The notes below the pieces were generated by a model. The model had not been told where the DNA came from, ran no database searches, and saw only the letters and a program-made list of their open reading frames with translations. From positions 25,587,595 to 25,651,594 of the forward strand of contig OX335644.1 in assembly GCA_946894095.1 (NCBI GenBank): a stretch of DNA of 64,000 nt, in the 5' to 3' direction. This document shows positions 11,701 through 22,500 of the stretch, in pieces; position 1 is the first letter of the stretch, and every line of letters begins with the position of its first letter. The stretch is from Incurvaria masculella. Taxonomy: Eukaryota > Arthropoda > Insecta > Lepidoptera > Incurvariidae. The position numbers and the translations under genes are program-made.

Positions 11701-14700
11701 CACCCACCGTTTTGTCCACAAGAACTGTCACTTTAAACCTCCCGACCCTGGCTGTGTTCGCGCAGACTGCTCCATGATATTCATTGCAAGGAGCGAGAAA
11801 TAGCGTTTTACAGAATAGCGGCGAACAAAATGCCATTTCCTACAAATCGCCTACACCTAAGTTATTTCGAATTGAATTTCGTATTGATGCACAATACGTT
11901 TTTAATGAATTTAGATAAAAATTGCTTGGTTTAGCGCATTTGCCTTGTTAGATTAGAAGGATTGTAGTTTATCTAATGTCAATGTGACGTTAATCTCTGC
12001 ACTTTTTTCGTTTTCCCGTTCAGCTGGAGCGTTGCTCTAAGCCGTCCCGCCTGGTTACTTCCTATAACGGAAAGTAAAGGATGGAATGGAAACGTCTTTG
12101 CCCAAACAAACCCGTCCATCTTTCGCTCTTATTACCGCTTTTCCCATGTCCTTGAACCATGAAAACGTTAATAAACGCCTGTGCCATCGCCACTACATAC
12201 GCACATATTCGTAACACGAACAAACAAAAGTGACAAAATTATCCTCAACAAACGTCAAATTAGTAGGATTAAATTTATTTGTGCTTCCACAAATGGACAA
12301 AATTTATTCTTTGTCGAGATTTGTCTATGGCGTGGGTTTATTTTGACAACCTTGACAAAGTTGGCGACAAGTGTCCCGCACACAAGATAAAGACTATGTA
12401 CGTAAGTTTGTCGGCCAGATAAAATTATTTGTGCTCCCGCTGCTGGAGTTGCTTTAATATAAACCAGTTGCCACAGAAAAGGGACTAAGCTAGATGTGTT
12501 TATGATTTCCCTTACAAGAGTATGCTTGTCGCCATCTTATATTCAAACTGCATAAGTAAACACTACGTAGCATTTGTCGCATACCCGCTGGTAAATAATG
12601 GCGTCTCCAGCCATACACTTAAGGTGGCCCAACCCGGCGGGCCCAACTCATTCGCGGGCACGGTACAAAACCGTGCTGTTGCGCTCTGGGACCTTCTCTG
12701 TTTCAAATAATAAGACAGGCTGCATAGTGGATGATTTGGTAAGATTTACGAAAATTTTAATTTCAAGACGACTTATAGCTAAAAGTAAACCACGACCGCT
12801 GTAGTCAAAAATCTAAGAAAAACCAAATAGATCATAAATCTTGATTAAATAAGCTATGTCTGATGACTAATCTTTTTACGGTGTTCTTACTTTATCATTG
12901 CATAATCCACATCCAAAGTTATTGAATAAAACGCGCGAAAAATTCGAACTTTCGGACCTTATAACTTAGAAACCAAACACAATTTTACAATGCCAATGGT
13001 CATCAGACATCTACTGCGATCAAATAAAGCTATTTTGAGTAAAATTTTGGATCTCCGACAAGAAATATGGGCGTGATCTTCTTTCCCCTTTTGTATGGGA
13101 AGATGAGCGGGATGGGCCACCTTAAGAAAACATTTACATAATGACTTCTTGTTAGTAGACTACCATGATGGTACTAAACATGTACTAAACAAGTATTCTG
13201 CATGCATATCACATTCAATGATAGCTCTAGTTGCGAAAATAGAAATGTGACAACTTCAAACTAAAGGAGTTAGCCGCATTCAGAGAGCATGTGTTAAAAC
13301 TTAGTACGAGATTAGCACCGGACTAACCATACAAAAACCGGTTTAGTCCGGTGGTTTAAAGTTAGTCCGCCCTCTCTGAATACAAATGTTTGTGTCTAAT
13401 AGACCTAGCATAGCGCGCTGTGCGTACAACACTAACAGAGTGTGGGAGTGAGACGTCAGTTCAAGTACCACTACTACTTTATTAGTACACGAGACAACTT
13501 TTTCGAATCGTTATCCGTACACAGGGGCCGCACTTGGGCAATGTGAAATGATTTTTTTGTGAAATCTTTATGAATTCTCCATTTAGCCTACGTAAATGTG
13601 ACGTAATTTTGGCAAATGCGTTGCCAGTAATTGAAGTAGCATTGCAGGCATAATCACGCAGAAGTATGCAACATCTAGCCTATTCCCATATCTGTGCCGG
13701 GTGAATACTTATTGACCCAAAAGAGGTGAATTTTTTACAAGAAATTAAATAGTTACAATCGCACATTACATGACATTTGTGCGTCCAACACCAGCCAAAT
13801 AAAAATATGTATTCAGGCTGTAAACAGGTGAATTTTTAAATGTGCCTTCAATGCCAAACTAAAACTTAGAAGAAATAGCAAATAAAAAAACTTAAATTAA
13901 TCATGTTTTAGTTTAATCCATGGCCCCATGACTTCTTTGAGTGTTTTTCACTGTCTCTTATAATTTTTGATTTGGCCATGAAGGCAAACTTGAAAAAAAT
14001 ATTATGTATACCTGAGGGTTAGAAAACTAAATTTTACAATACCCCATGTACCGTAAAGAAATAGAAATAACAACAAAATAGACTTGAGCAAACAAGTACA
14101 CAATGTTAAATGTTTAACACCTGATTGCATTCAGTTCCGTAAGGGCGTAAGTGATTGGACGCTCATATTCGGTGTTCAAACATTTTCTTATGAATATTTG
14201 TCCAGTTTGAGAACACTAATGCACCAACGACTTACAGATTCATCTTGAAATTATAGCTAGACCATAAATATTCATATTTAGTTTTTTGATTATCGAAATT
14301 CGTTGAAATATAATTAAAATTATACCTAGACCATATTTAGTTTTTGGATTATCGAAATTCGTTGTGGTAATTTTTAAATATAATTAAATGTTCTTTTACT
14401 TACATCCTTATCAAACTGAACGCAATCGGCTCTTATCAATCCCCTTAAACAATGTGTTAACCCCATCATTTACACACACACTCACAAACCAATTCACAAC
14501 CAAAGTTACAAGAGTCGACTCTTATATACAAGTATATAAAACAAAATAAACTTCAAGTGTTGTGATATAGACGCATCATCGAAAGCTGCCAGTCTATCAG
14601 AAATAAAATAATAATAATCCTTTGCAGGATTTTGCCGCGGTTTGACCCAGGACATTTTTTTTAAAAATCAACAAACCCATTGATATCCCAAACAAAAGAC

Positions 14701-17700
14701 GACTCCGTTAGAGTGAAGCGACGACGCCGCACCGGCCCGCCGCGTTACCTGAGTTGGAGGAGTCCTGCGGGCTGGGCATGATGGGCGTGGGCGGGCCCGG
14801 CGGCCCGTTGCTGCCGGGCGGCGCGCCGTACGCGCCGGGCGACCCGCCCGAGTAGTTGAGCGGCGCGGCGCCGCCGCCCGCGCCGCCGCCGCCACCCCAC
14901 GCGCCGCGGGGGCCCATGCCGATCGGCGGCATCCCTGGCGGGGACATTTTGTTTAATTGAATTAAAACATACTTTAATGTTTACCGCAACAAGTACATGG
15001 GATGCAAACGAGACTTAATTATTGAGCGGCTCGTAGCCTAGTGGCACGGGGACTGGCCTGGCGGCCTGGGTTAAATTCAGACATGCAACACTGTCTTTCT
15101 CTTCCCGAGCTTGATAATTGCATTAAGTCACGAATGCGAGCTGCTCCATGGTTCGAAATCCATGTAAAACTGTAGGTCCCATTCCCCTACTAGGTGGTAG
15201 GGTTTAAGCCCGCCCGGGTTGATACCATCGCATTGGATGAAAAGATGGTCGAAGCGGCAATGAAAAAAATTGTCCGTGTTTTCCATCCAGTTCAATGTAG
15301 CCATGCTCATAAAGGGAAGGTCCTGGCATGGCACCTAATTCCTTCGGGAATGTGGCGTATTGGGCTAATATAACGGTAGTTGTATGGTATTAGCCATCCA
15401 TGTCAGGTCACATAAAAAAAAAATCAAATACTTGCTGAGGTATTTCTCAAAAAGTACGTCCGGGGGTTTTTAAAAGTGGTCTGAAGAGGCACCTGGCCGG
15501 CCGTCATGATTTTCAGGGACCCCAGGACAGTTTGTAAATCCATTGGCGTCGTCGGACACCTTAAGGTGGCCCAACCTGGCGGGACTAACTCATTCGCGGG
15601 CACGGTACAAAACCGTGCTGTTGCGCTCAGGGACCTTCTCTGTTTCAAAGAAAAAGACAGGCTCGGTGATGAGGAAGATGCAACATGTCCACAAAAAAGA
15701 CAATGTGCATAGTGTATGATTTGGTAAAATTTACGAAAATTTTGGTTTCAAAATGACTTATAGCTAAAAGTAAACCACGACCGCTGTAGTAAAAAATCTA
15801 ACAAAAACCAAATAGATTATAAATCTTGATTAAATAAGATATGTCTGATGACTAATCTTTTTAAGATTTTATTACTTTATTATTGCGTAATAAACCACCA
15901 AATTTATTGTAAAAAACGCGCGAAAAATTCGAACTTTCGGACCTTATAACTTAGAAACCAAACACAATTTTACAATGCCAACGGTCATCAGACATCTAGT
16001 TCGATCAAATAAAGCTCTTTTGAGCAAAATTTGGGATCTCTGATAAGAAATATGGGGGTGATCTTCTTTCCCCGTTTGTTTGGGGAGTTGAGCGGGTTGG
16101 GCCACCTTAATAGGTCCTAGTGCACGCCATATGCCACGCTTAACAAAAAAAAAAAAAGTCGAGGTATTGACTATCAATGTTCAGTTCCATGAAAAAAATT
16201 TACAGGCTGCAACAGATTGATATGTGGGCACCGACATATTTAAAATAATACAATTACTCTCAAGTTTCGACCATTGAGGCTGATTCGGATTCCATATAAA
16301 ACTGTTGGCCCCTTGCCGTACTTACAAGGCGTTACGAGTTAATTTCGTCTGGGTTGGTACCATCACATAGAATACAAAATGGTTGACGAGGAGATGAGAG
16401 TTGTCCACATTTTCCCTAAAACGTGCATCATAAGGAAGGTCCTGCTATCGGACCTAGTTACTATGAGGTATGTCTATGGTATAAATGTGGAGCCCCTACT
16501 TCCAAAAAGATATTTGTCTACTGGAAAGAGTGCAGAGGCGGGCAACAAAGGTGGTGGCCTCCATAAGAAATAAATCGTATGAGAGCCGTCTAGAGGCCTT
16601 GGGCCTCATCACGCTGGAGGAACGAAGACGTAGGGGCGATCTCATTGAAACATTTAAAATTTTATCAGAACTCTATGATGTGGCAAATTTCAAACTGATG
16701 TTCACAATGAATACCAATGATCACCTACGTGGACACACACTAAAACTGAACCGAACCTCAAGCAATTCAAACCTGAGGAAACACTTTATAACCAATCGTG
16801 TGGTTGAGTCGTGGAACAGGCTCCCGGAGGAAGTAATTAGTGCCGCATCAGTAAACAGCTTCAAAAACAGACTTGACACTTATACAAAAAATCATAAACT
16901 TTTTAAGACTTTTTACAGTTCAGGATAAAAAAGTGCACCCCCAGTTACCAACTCAGATGTACACGCATCAGCTTTAAGCTGCTAATGTATCGAGACAATA
17001 ATAATAATAACTTGCCTGGCCCCTGCGGAGGTGGGCCGCGCATGCCCGGCCCGTAGCCGCCCGGGCTCATGGGCCCGCAGCCCGGCCCGCGCGGCGGGTT
17101 CATGCGCGGGTTCATCATGCCGGGCGGCCCGCCGCGCTCCATCGAGTTGCCCAGCATGCCGGAGCCTGCGACACATAGAAATGAACGGACCGCTACGTGC
17201 GTTAGGTGTGATTACGGCCAAACATCGAGGGAGGAAGGACGGGAGCGGTTCTTAGCCTTATGGCGCGGGAAATTGCCTTGCATTCCAGAGCTCTCGGTTC
17301 GAATCCCTACCCCGATCGAACACCGATTTCTTTCTTTCTGAGTTGGATAAGTGCATTTTGTCATGAATTCGAGCTGCTCCTTGATTCGGAATCCATGTAA
17401 AACTGTAGGTCCCCTTATCTAAGCCCGCCCGGGTTGGTACCATCGCATTGGGTGAAAAGATAGTCAAAGCGGCAATGAAAAATTGTTCCTGTTTTATGTA
17501 GCTGTGCTCATGAAGGGAAGGTCCTGGCATGGCACTTAATAATCCTTCGGGAAAGTGGTGTATTGGGCTAATATCATAACAGTAGTCGTCTGGCATGCCA
17601 TACATACATGCCAGGTTGCATAAAAAAAGAAATCTATCAAAATATGTGGTCAGTCAGTCAGCGTGTTTACGTCCACTGCTGGACATACGCCACTGCAATT

Positions 17701-20700
17701 TTTCTCCAGCCCTCCCGGCCCTCAGCGGTACGGAACCACTGCTTTCCGCCGACGCACTTGATGTCGTCGTGGTCTTCCAAATATGTGGCAGTAAATAAAA
17801 ATAGAACAAAGCGTCGCTCACCGGGGGGCCCGTTGAACTCGTTGCCCATGCCCATGCGGACCTGCGGCCGCGGCCCGCCCGGGTACCAGGGGCCCATGAA
17901 CGGCTGGCCGGCGCCCATCAGCGGCGGCTGCGGCCCGTGCGGCGACGGCTGCGGCGCGGCGTGCGGCGCCGGCGGCGACGGCCGCAGCGACGCGTTCGGG
18001 AAGAAGCCCGGCGGCATGCCCCCTCCGCCCATGCCTGCCGGTTTCGATTAAGTCACACGGCGTACGGCCGAATCTCAACTAAGAGGTGGCCAACTACTGA
18101 CTTGGCAAGTTTCCTAATTTAAATGTGTATCATAGTACCATACCACTCTTTAACAAGTCCCATCCCAGAAAATATTCCTGCAATCAATTACTATAGGAAG
18201 TCATAAGTGCCAAAAGAGTTAATGGGTGCAAAAATGTATTAGACGAATATAAAAATTTTAATGAAATGTAAACACACTATTAAAAACAGAAAAAAACAAG
18301 TGCAATGATACAGAACCCTTCATGTGCGGGTCCGACTTGCACTTGGCCGGTTTTGTTCGTGCCAAGCATGTACGTCGCTTATTCCAAGGAATGTGACATG
18401 TATGTATGTTTAAATCGATACCACTCGCGGGTATTGCATCTAACCAATTTCGCCACCTGCTGTATACCCATAATTTGGAATTCTCCTACAGTCCCTCTTC
18501 CCGTAATGAATGCCTCCTACTAACACAATATTTAAGATTATACCTACATACATTTATTTAACGCTATACCTGCTATAAGTTTAGGTCAACTCTAATGTAT
18601 AATTTATGAAGGAGGTTACTGACCATGCGTTACGGTTCCATCATGTATGGGGAGGGGGGGGCCTGAAGAATTGAGAATTATGAGTTATGTAATTTGTGGG
18701 TGCCCCCCTAGGCCAAAACCTCGCTTCCGTCCTCCACCCTAAGCCAAATTGTGAATCCGCGCCCAACTCACCGTCATTGGGCGGCGCGGGACCGCCGCTG
18801 TGCCCGATGCCGTTGACGCCGTATCCCGAGTTGACGAAGCCGTAGTCGTGGAACGCCTTCGCCTCGCTCGAGTGCTCGCACGTGTCGCGCCGCTCCGGCG
18901 CCGCGCAGTACAGGTCCCAGAACACGCACCACCACGAGTGGAGGAATCTGCAATGGTGGGAATCATTTCATTGAAGGGCGTTGTCACGGGTTTTAGGCAT
19001 TGTCGAACCCGATTGCATTCGGTTCCATAAGGGCGTAAGTGAAACCATATTTTATTATTTTGAAAGAAAAATACTACTTGTTTCAGAATTTCAAAAAGAT
19101 GAAAGATTTATTGATGATCCAGTTATATTTGAAACCTATAATGGTTAATATCTGACGTCATAATCTGTTTTCAAACTTTGTTTTCTAAAAGATTAAGAAT
19201 ATTTGTCTAATTTGAGAACACATAGCATCAGAAACTTAGTTTTATCTTGAAACTATAGTAACAATAGACAATCAACCAACAAATATACTTTTTGGATTAT
19301 TCAAATTCATTTAGTATTTTATTATTATTTTTTTATTTTTTTTATTTATTTGATGAACGAGCAGCCTAAGCTGATGTGTTCATGTCTGGGCTCACTGGTG
19401 CTTTGTTATTACGGTTACTTTAGTTTAGTGTTTTTAGGTGTTTGTCAAGCCTGTTTTTAAAAGAATTGGTGGTGGGTGCTTCAACGACATCTTCTGGCAA
19501 CTTGTTCCACATTTCAACTGCTCTATTCGACAGGAAGCGTTGTCTCGGGTTTGTTGAGCTGACAGTGGCATTGAGCTTTAGGCTATGACCACGGAGATGA
19601 CTATTTGTGTTTCTAGTGAAGAGGTTCTGCAGTTCTGGACAGTCGTAATAGTCATTGAGAATCTTGTATGTTTCTATGAGGTCGCCCCTTTCTCTTCGTT
19701 GTTCCAAGGTTGTCAGCTTGAGCACTTTTAGTCTTTCCTCGTATGGTTTCTTCTTCAGTACTTTTGGTATCTTGGTCGCTCTTCTCTGAACTCGTTCTAG
19801 GAGAGTAATATCTTTGACGAAGTAGGGATTCCATATTTGGAATCCATATTCCAGGAGTGGTCTAATGTGAGATTTGTATATTTTGATTAATGTCTCTATG
19901 GTCAGGTTCTGAAATGATTTCCGTATGACGTAGAGTAGGGCATTTGCTCGTTTAACTATAGTCTCTATATGATTAGCCCATTTTAGGTCTTCTGAGATAG
20001 TTATTCCAAGATCCTTCTGAGCCTGTGTAGGGACTATTATGTCTGTTCCGATTTTGTACTGGAGTCTTGGGTTGTTCTTCTCTATATGCAGCACTGTGCA
20101 TTTCGAAGGATTGGTTCGTATAAGCCAGTGACGGGTCCATTCCAATATTCTGTCCAGGTCGTCTCTGAGTGTCCCACTGCTCACAATGGGGTTGGCGATG
20201 AGTTTGGCGTCGTCGGCGAATAGGCTTGACATGGCTTGGGTAATAGCACAGATATCGGAGATGTAGAGACCGAAAAGAGTCGGTGCCAGAACTGATCCTT
20301 GGGGAACGCCGCTTAAAACGTCTTTCACTCCCGAAAGGCAATCACCCACTCTCACTTGGTATGTTCTACCGACCAAGTAGTTCTCTATCCATGTTAGAAG
20401 CCTTCCTCGTATTCCAAGATGTTCTAATTTAACCAGTAGTCGTCTATGAGGAACTTTGTCAAATGCTCGTTCAAAAATGATTTACGAAAATTTTAATTTC
20501 AAAACGACTTATAGCTAAAAGTAAACCACGACCGCTGTAGTAAAAAATCGTACAAATACCAAATAGATTAAAAATATTGATTAAATAAGCTATGTCTGAT
20601 GACTAATCTTTTTAAGATGTTCTTTATCATTGCGTAATCCACCTCCAAAGTGATTGTATAAAACGCGCGAAAAATGCGAATTTTCGGACCTTATAACTTA

Positions 20701-21231
20701 GAAACCAAACACAATTTTACAATGCCAATGGTCATCAGACATCTAGTTCGATCAAATAAAGCTATTTTGAGCAACATTTTGGATCTCTGACAAGAAATAT
20801 GCGCGTGATTTTCTTTCCCCTTTTGTATGGGGAGATGAGCAGGATGGGCCACCTTAACCCAACATACCGCATTCCCTAAGGGATTAGGTGTCATGCCAAG
20901 ACCTTTCTTTCCATAAAACTGGATAGAAAACACAGTTTTTCATTGTCGCTGCAACCATCTTTTCAATGGCATGACGTTAGGGGTGGTATTAGCCATCATT
21001 GTCCAATTACACGTAAAAGCTATACTAGAAGATGATCAAAACTTTGATTCCAAGTGCTTACCCCGGCGGTTCTCCGAGTGTGATGTTTTTCTCCCAGCGT
21101 ATCTCGGAGAGGAAGGTCTGCGCAGCCTTCTGCGCTCCCACGTGTAGTAAGTACTCGTACACATATAGCGCTAGCTTCTCTCTCGCCTGCGCGTCCGAAG
21201 GCACCGTGGACCCCTTCCCTTTGGCGTACAT
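5616..21231 (-). CDS. Ssdp: Ssdp, single-stranded DNA-binding protein (LisH/LUFS), complete spliced gene
   Basis: Nuclear adaptor of the SSBP2/3/4 family that binds LIM-domain-binding protein (Chip/LDB) and stabilises Chip-LIM homeodomain complexes (known for the family). The minus-strand exons are 21231-21062, 18947-18772, 18034-17822, 17165-17016, 14934-14749, 7510-7388, 6426-6325 and 5749-5616. Together they give 1254 bases, 417 codons plus stop, with every junction in frame. The N-terminus starts [20 protein letters not shown] with the LisH/LUFS segment ([30 protein letters not shown]), then [20 protein letters not shown], as in vertebrate SSBPs. A Pro/Gly/Met-rich middle and a PIMPSP-type block follow. 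The last exon encodes an acidic, helix-prone tail ([19 protein letters not shown]) ending DYFMQ, unlike the SPSMTMSV-type vertebrate end. Six of seven introns are phase 1; the first is phase 2. Identification is very secure; splice sites are read by eye. Confidence 0.95.
6325..6426 (-). CDS. Ssdp: Ssdp coding exon 7
   Basis: Acceptor GGTCTAG|GC and donor CTCG|GTGCGT. It encodes [21 protein letters not shown] and MGDYNLG, equivalent to the SSBP motif PGTPRDDGE. Phase 1 on both sides. Confidence 0.9.
7388..7510 (-). CDS. Ssdp: Ssdp coding exon 6
   Basis: Acceptor GTCGCAG|GC and donor GAAG|GTGCGA, phase 1 on both sides. It encodes [20 protein letters not shown], corresponding to the NIYTMINPV region of vertebrate SSBPs. 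It lies 7.2 kb from exon 5, so intron 5 is the largest. Confidence 0.9.
10346..10458. repeat. Long imperfect hairpin
   Basis: The left arm 10346-10394 (ttccaccacctccagttac ... cggttacat) pairs with the right arm 10409-10458 (atgtaaccgaag ... ctggaggtggtgaaat), with a loop of about 14 bases. Roughly 49 bases per arm with a few mismatches. It may be a tiny foldback element or a folded RNA. Confidence 0.8.
11019..11088. repeat. 35-bp tandem duplication
   Basis: The unit 'gcacagagaaaatattttt' with its flank occurs twice in direct succession (starts 11019 and 11054), nearly identical. This suggests a recent local duplication in AT-rich intron DNA. Confidence 0.85.
12619..13125 (+). mobile_element. 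Non-autonomous TTAA-ended element, copy 1
   Basis: Starts TTAAGGTGGCCCA and ends with its exact complement TGGGCCACCTTAA: a perfect 13-base inverted terminal repeat. About 507 bp, no transposase. The same element appears at 15561-16110, 20478-20857, 24991-25190, 32082-32621, 47131-47302, 49952-50501, 52878-53417 and 57500-57671. If TTAA is a target-site duplication, a piggyBac-type origin is possible (inference). Confidence 0.85.
13268..13385. repeat. Short MITE with inverted ends, copy 2
   Basis: Begins 'gcattcagagagcatgtgt' and ends 'gtccgccctctctgaatac'. The interior matches 4740-4853. Ends are inverted repeats. Non-coding. Confidence 0.65.
14125..14440. repeat. MITE, 'cattcagttccgtaaggg' family
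   Basis: The left end 'cattcagttccgtaagggc' is complementary to the right end 'ccttatcaaactgaacgca' after a few changes, giving inverted termini. Inside, a segment around 'gattatcgaaattcgttg' is duplicated. Related pieces lie at 18998-19320, 44130-44240, 57683-57755 and 58005-58170. Confidence 0.6.
14749..14934 (-). CDS. Ssdp: Ssdp coding exon 5
   Basis: Acceptor CGCCAG|GG with an unusually weak pyrimidine tract and donor CAG|GTAACG. It encodes [15 protein letters not shown], then [18 protein letters not shown] and [13 protein letters not shown]. The last motif matches the PIMPSPADSTNSS block of vertebrate SSBPs and secures the assignment. Confidence 0.92.
15029..15425 (+). repeat. tRNA-derived SINE, plus orientation
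   Basis: The head 'ggctcgtagcctagtggca' resembles a pol III A box. The body includes 'aaggtcctggcatggcacc' and the copy ends 'ccatgtcaggtcacat' followed by an A-run. Sits in Ssdp intron 4. Confidence 0.8.
15430..15560 (+). repeat. LINE C-terminal fragment
   Basis: The plus strand carries a decayed version of the region at 55240-55310 (aagaggcacctggccggcc), which encodes a LINE C-terminus. It abuts the TTAA element starting at 15561. Frame not maintained. Confidence 0.5.
15561..16110 (+). mobile_element. Non-autonomous TTAA-ended element, copy 2
   Basis: 550 bp, starts TTAAGGTGGCCCA and ends TTGGGCCACCTTAA. Internal words (tagctaaaagtaaaccacg, gatcaaataaagctctttt) are shared with the other copies. 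No ORF of transposase type. Confidence 0.87.
16475..17010 (+). mobile_element. 5'-truncated CR1/L2-like LINE, C-terminal 147 codons
   Basis: The plus-strand frame 16485-16928 encodes the thumb/C-terminal part of a non-LTR reverse transcriptase: [20 protein letters not shown], then [14 protein letters not shown] and [20 protein letters not shown]. It is followed by a 3' UTR word shared by other copies (gtacacgcatcagctttaa) and an AAT-repeat tail reaching 17010. It inserted antisense to Ssdp, with the tail directly against the exon 4 donor. The palm and endonuclease are missing. Confidence 0.85.
17016..17165 (-). CDS. Ssdp: Ssdp coding exon 4 (GC donor)
   Basis: Acceptor GTCGCAG|GC. It encodes [24 protein letters not shown] and [16 protein letters not shown]. 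The only in-frame donor is CAG|GCAAGT at 17015, a GC-type 5' splice site. A GT five bases downstream would shift the frame. A LINE 3' tail begins immediately beyond the donor. Confidence 0.9.
17247..17633 (+). repeat. tRNA-derived SINE, plus orientation
   Basis: The head 'gcggttcttagccttatgg' and B-box-like 'ggttcgaatccctaccccg' are followed by the shared SINE body and an A-rich tail (gcataaaaaaagaaatc). Lies in Ssdp intron 3. Confidence 0.8.
17650..17800 (-). repeat. LINE tail fragment, RTE-like
   Basis: The minus strand reads [20 protein letters not shown] then [12 protein letters not shown], the layout of the extreme C-terminus of RTE-type endonuclease-reverse transcriptases. Only about 40 codons survive. 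Located just beyond the Ssdp exon 3 donor. Confidence 0.6.
17822..18034 (-). CDS. Ssdp: Ssdp coding exon 3 (Pro/Gly/Met-rich)
   Basis: Acceptor CGGCAG|GC and donor CCCG|GTGAGC. It encodes [14 protein letters not shown], a Ser-Pro-His-rich stretch, [20 protein letters not shown] and NEFNGPPG, which parallels the SSBP proline-rich region in order and spacing. High GC content gives long open frames on both strands that are not genes. Confidence 0.93.
18772..18947 (-). CDS. Ssdp: Ssdp coding exon 2 (LUFS end)
   Basis: Acceptor TTGCAG|A at 18948 and donor GACG|GTGAGT at 18771. It encodes the highly conserved [16 protein letters not shown] segment and [14 protein letters not shown], the end of the LUFS region that contacts LDB proteins in the family. 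A phase-2 to phase-1 exon. Confidence 0.95.
18998..19320. repeat. MITE, 'cattcggttccataaggg' family
   Basis: Shares 'ttgcattcggttccataag' and the following 'gggcgtaagtgaaaccata' with 57683-57755, and resembles 14125-14440. The right end is obscured by the adjacent LINE. Non-coding. Confidence 0.5.
19320..20478 (-). mobile_element. 5'-truncated CR1/L2-like LINE with open 318+ codon frame
   Basis: Minus strand. The annotated frame 20376-19420 extends upstream to [14 protein letters not shown] near 20478. It covers the RT palm and thumb: [30 protein letters not shown] (catalytic DD), [47 protein letters not shown] and [17 protein letters not shown]. No stops in the retained part, so it is fairly young. 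It is cut at 20478, where a TTAA-type element begins. Endonuclease and 5' half are missing. Confidence 0.9.
20478..20857 (+). mobile_element. TTAA-ended element, 5'-truncated copy 3
   Basis: Lacks the first ~150 bases of the family. It starts at 'tgatttacgaaaattttaa' and retains the right terminus 'gatgggccaccttaa'. The junction with the LINE at 20478 suggests one inserted into the other or a joint rearrangement. Confidence 0.8.
20868..21010 (-). repeat. SINE fragment
   Basis: Partial copy of the tRNA-headed SINE (gattaggtgtcatgccaag and neighbours), truncated on both sides. It sits about 50 bases downstream of the Ssdp exon 1 donor. Confidence 0.55.
21062..21231 (-). CDS. Ssdp: Ssdp coding exon 1 (start codon, LisH)
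   Basis: ATG at 21231-21229 in a good context (GCCAAG before ATG). It encodes residues 1-56 plus two bases, including the LisH helix-turn-helix dimerisation motif ([18 protein letters not shown]). The donor is GG|GTAAGC at 21061. The family begins with the same M-(Y/F)-AKGKG motif, so this start is preferred. Confidence 0.95.
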
Positions 21232-21299
21232 CTTGGCCCCTACACTTTATGCCTTGGTACAAACGCTAAACTATGTCCGTTAGTTTGAGGCGGCGCTGC

Positions 21300-22010
21300 G
21301 CATTTTATACGGCGCTCTTTTTGATGACCTTTGCGCTATTTCATGACGTCCAATGTTACTGAAACATACAGTGAAATACAAAAATTGCATTGTGACACCG
21401 TGTGAGATTTTTTTTTATGTCGAATGGTGGGCCCAATTATTCACCCCATACAAATAAAGTTAAGAAATCATATGAAAATATCAGCGCCGAGTTTTGGGTA
21501 CCTAATATCAGTCAATCAATATGCCTGCATGTAATTTTTTTTAATGGTTACAACAAAAGAAGCACTTGTCAGACACAGATTAAAGCTTTCGATAAAAACA
21601 TAAACTGTTCTACATTTTTCATTTCTTTCATGTCATGTCACAATTTGATTGGTCCGCGGATTCGATCAACTTAGTTAAGAAGAACTTCCAAAGAAACTTC
21701 ACTGGCCTATAAGTTATGATTTTTTTTCGTCCACATCAATGATATAATACACTTATGAATGAATACCTAATTGCCACTGCTAAAATTACATTTTCGGTAG
21801 AACGGTCTAAGGCAAAGAACTAAGAACTACGAGGAAACAACAACTCACAATGTGAACAGTCTAAAATTATATATTACTTAACCTAATCAACTAATAAATA
21901 TATATATTTAGTATTTATTGCAAGGTTTTTCGGGTGTAAACTCCTTTGTCAACTTAACAGCTATGGCGGGTGTACAGAGCCCTCGTCAATTTTGATACAG
22001 TACACTATTA
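21300..22010. other. Intergenic, upstream of Ssdp
   Basis: Region 5' of the Ssdp start codon. A promoter is expected here but no TATA box or initiator could be chosen with confidence. The base immediately upstream is GC-richer (cgcagcgccgcctcaaac), then strongly AT-rich. Confidence 0.45.
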
Positions 22011-22019
22011 TTAAATTAT

Positions 22020-22500
22020 TAAATTTTATATACACTAGCAGCTACAAGCTGATGTGTGTATATTAATTATTGAGTGCACTGTATTCATATTTTGTAAGTA
22101 AAGTTTTTTTTTAAGTTTAGTTTTTATTTATAGCTTCTCGTTTTTTATATTTGTCCAATTTGTTTTTAAAACTGTTCACTGAGTTAGCACTTATAACTTC
22201 TTCTGGCAATATATTCCAAGTGTCAACAACTCTGTTAGATAGGAAGTGCTTTCTCGGGTTTGAAGTAGTATTATTGCGGTTAAGTTTCAAGGAGTGTCCT
22301 CGAAGTCTCTCATTAGTATTTTTTGTATACATTGATTTAAGACTCGGTACATCGTAGTGTTCAGTCAGGATTTTGTAGGTCTCAATTAGGTCTCCTCGCT
22401 GCCTTCTTTTTTCCAATGTAGTAAGACCAAGAGTGTCAAGGCGATCTTCATATGATTTGTGCCTGAGGAACAACACCATTTTTGTTGCGCGTCTCTGAAC
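22020..22500 (-). mobile_element. LINE 3' fragment, 120-codon remnant
   Basis: The minus-strand frame 22479-22117 encodes [32 protein letters not shown] and [20 protein letters not shown]. This is the same CR1/L2-like C-terminus as at 19320-20478 and 50600-51560, with the shared 3' UTR word 'agcagctacaagctgatg'. Heavily 5'-truncated. Confidence 0.85.

Larger units (their letters stand above)
7511..12618. other. Ssdp intron 5, distal part
   Basis: Five kilobases without a recognised gene. Visible structures are a long imperfect hairpin at 10346-10458 and a 35-base direct duplication at 11019-11088. A sequence near 9640-9660 (tacgtcgcttattccaagg) recurs at 18370. The small open frames do not resemble any protein family I know. 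Confidence 0.6.

Noticed and set aside
17608..18122. Plus-strand frames of 147 and 61 codons near Ssdp exon 3
   Set aside because: Shadows of a GC-rich exon on the opposite strand, which matches Ssdp far better.
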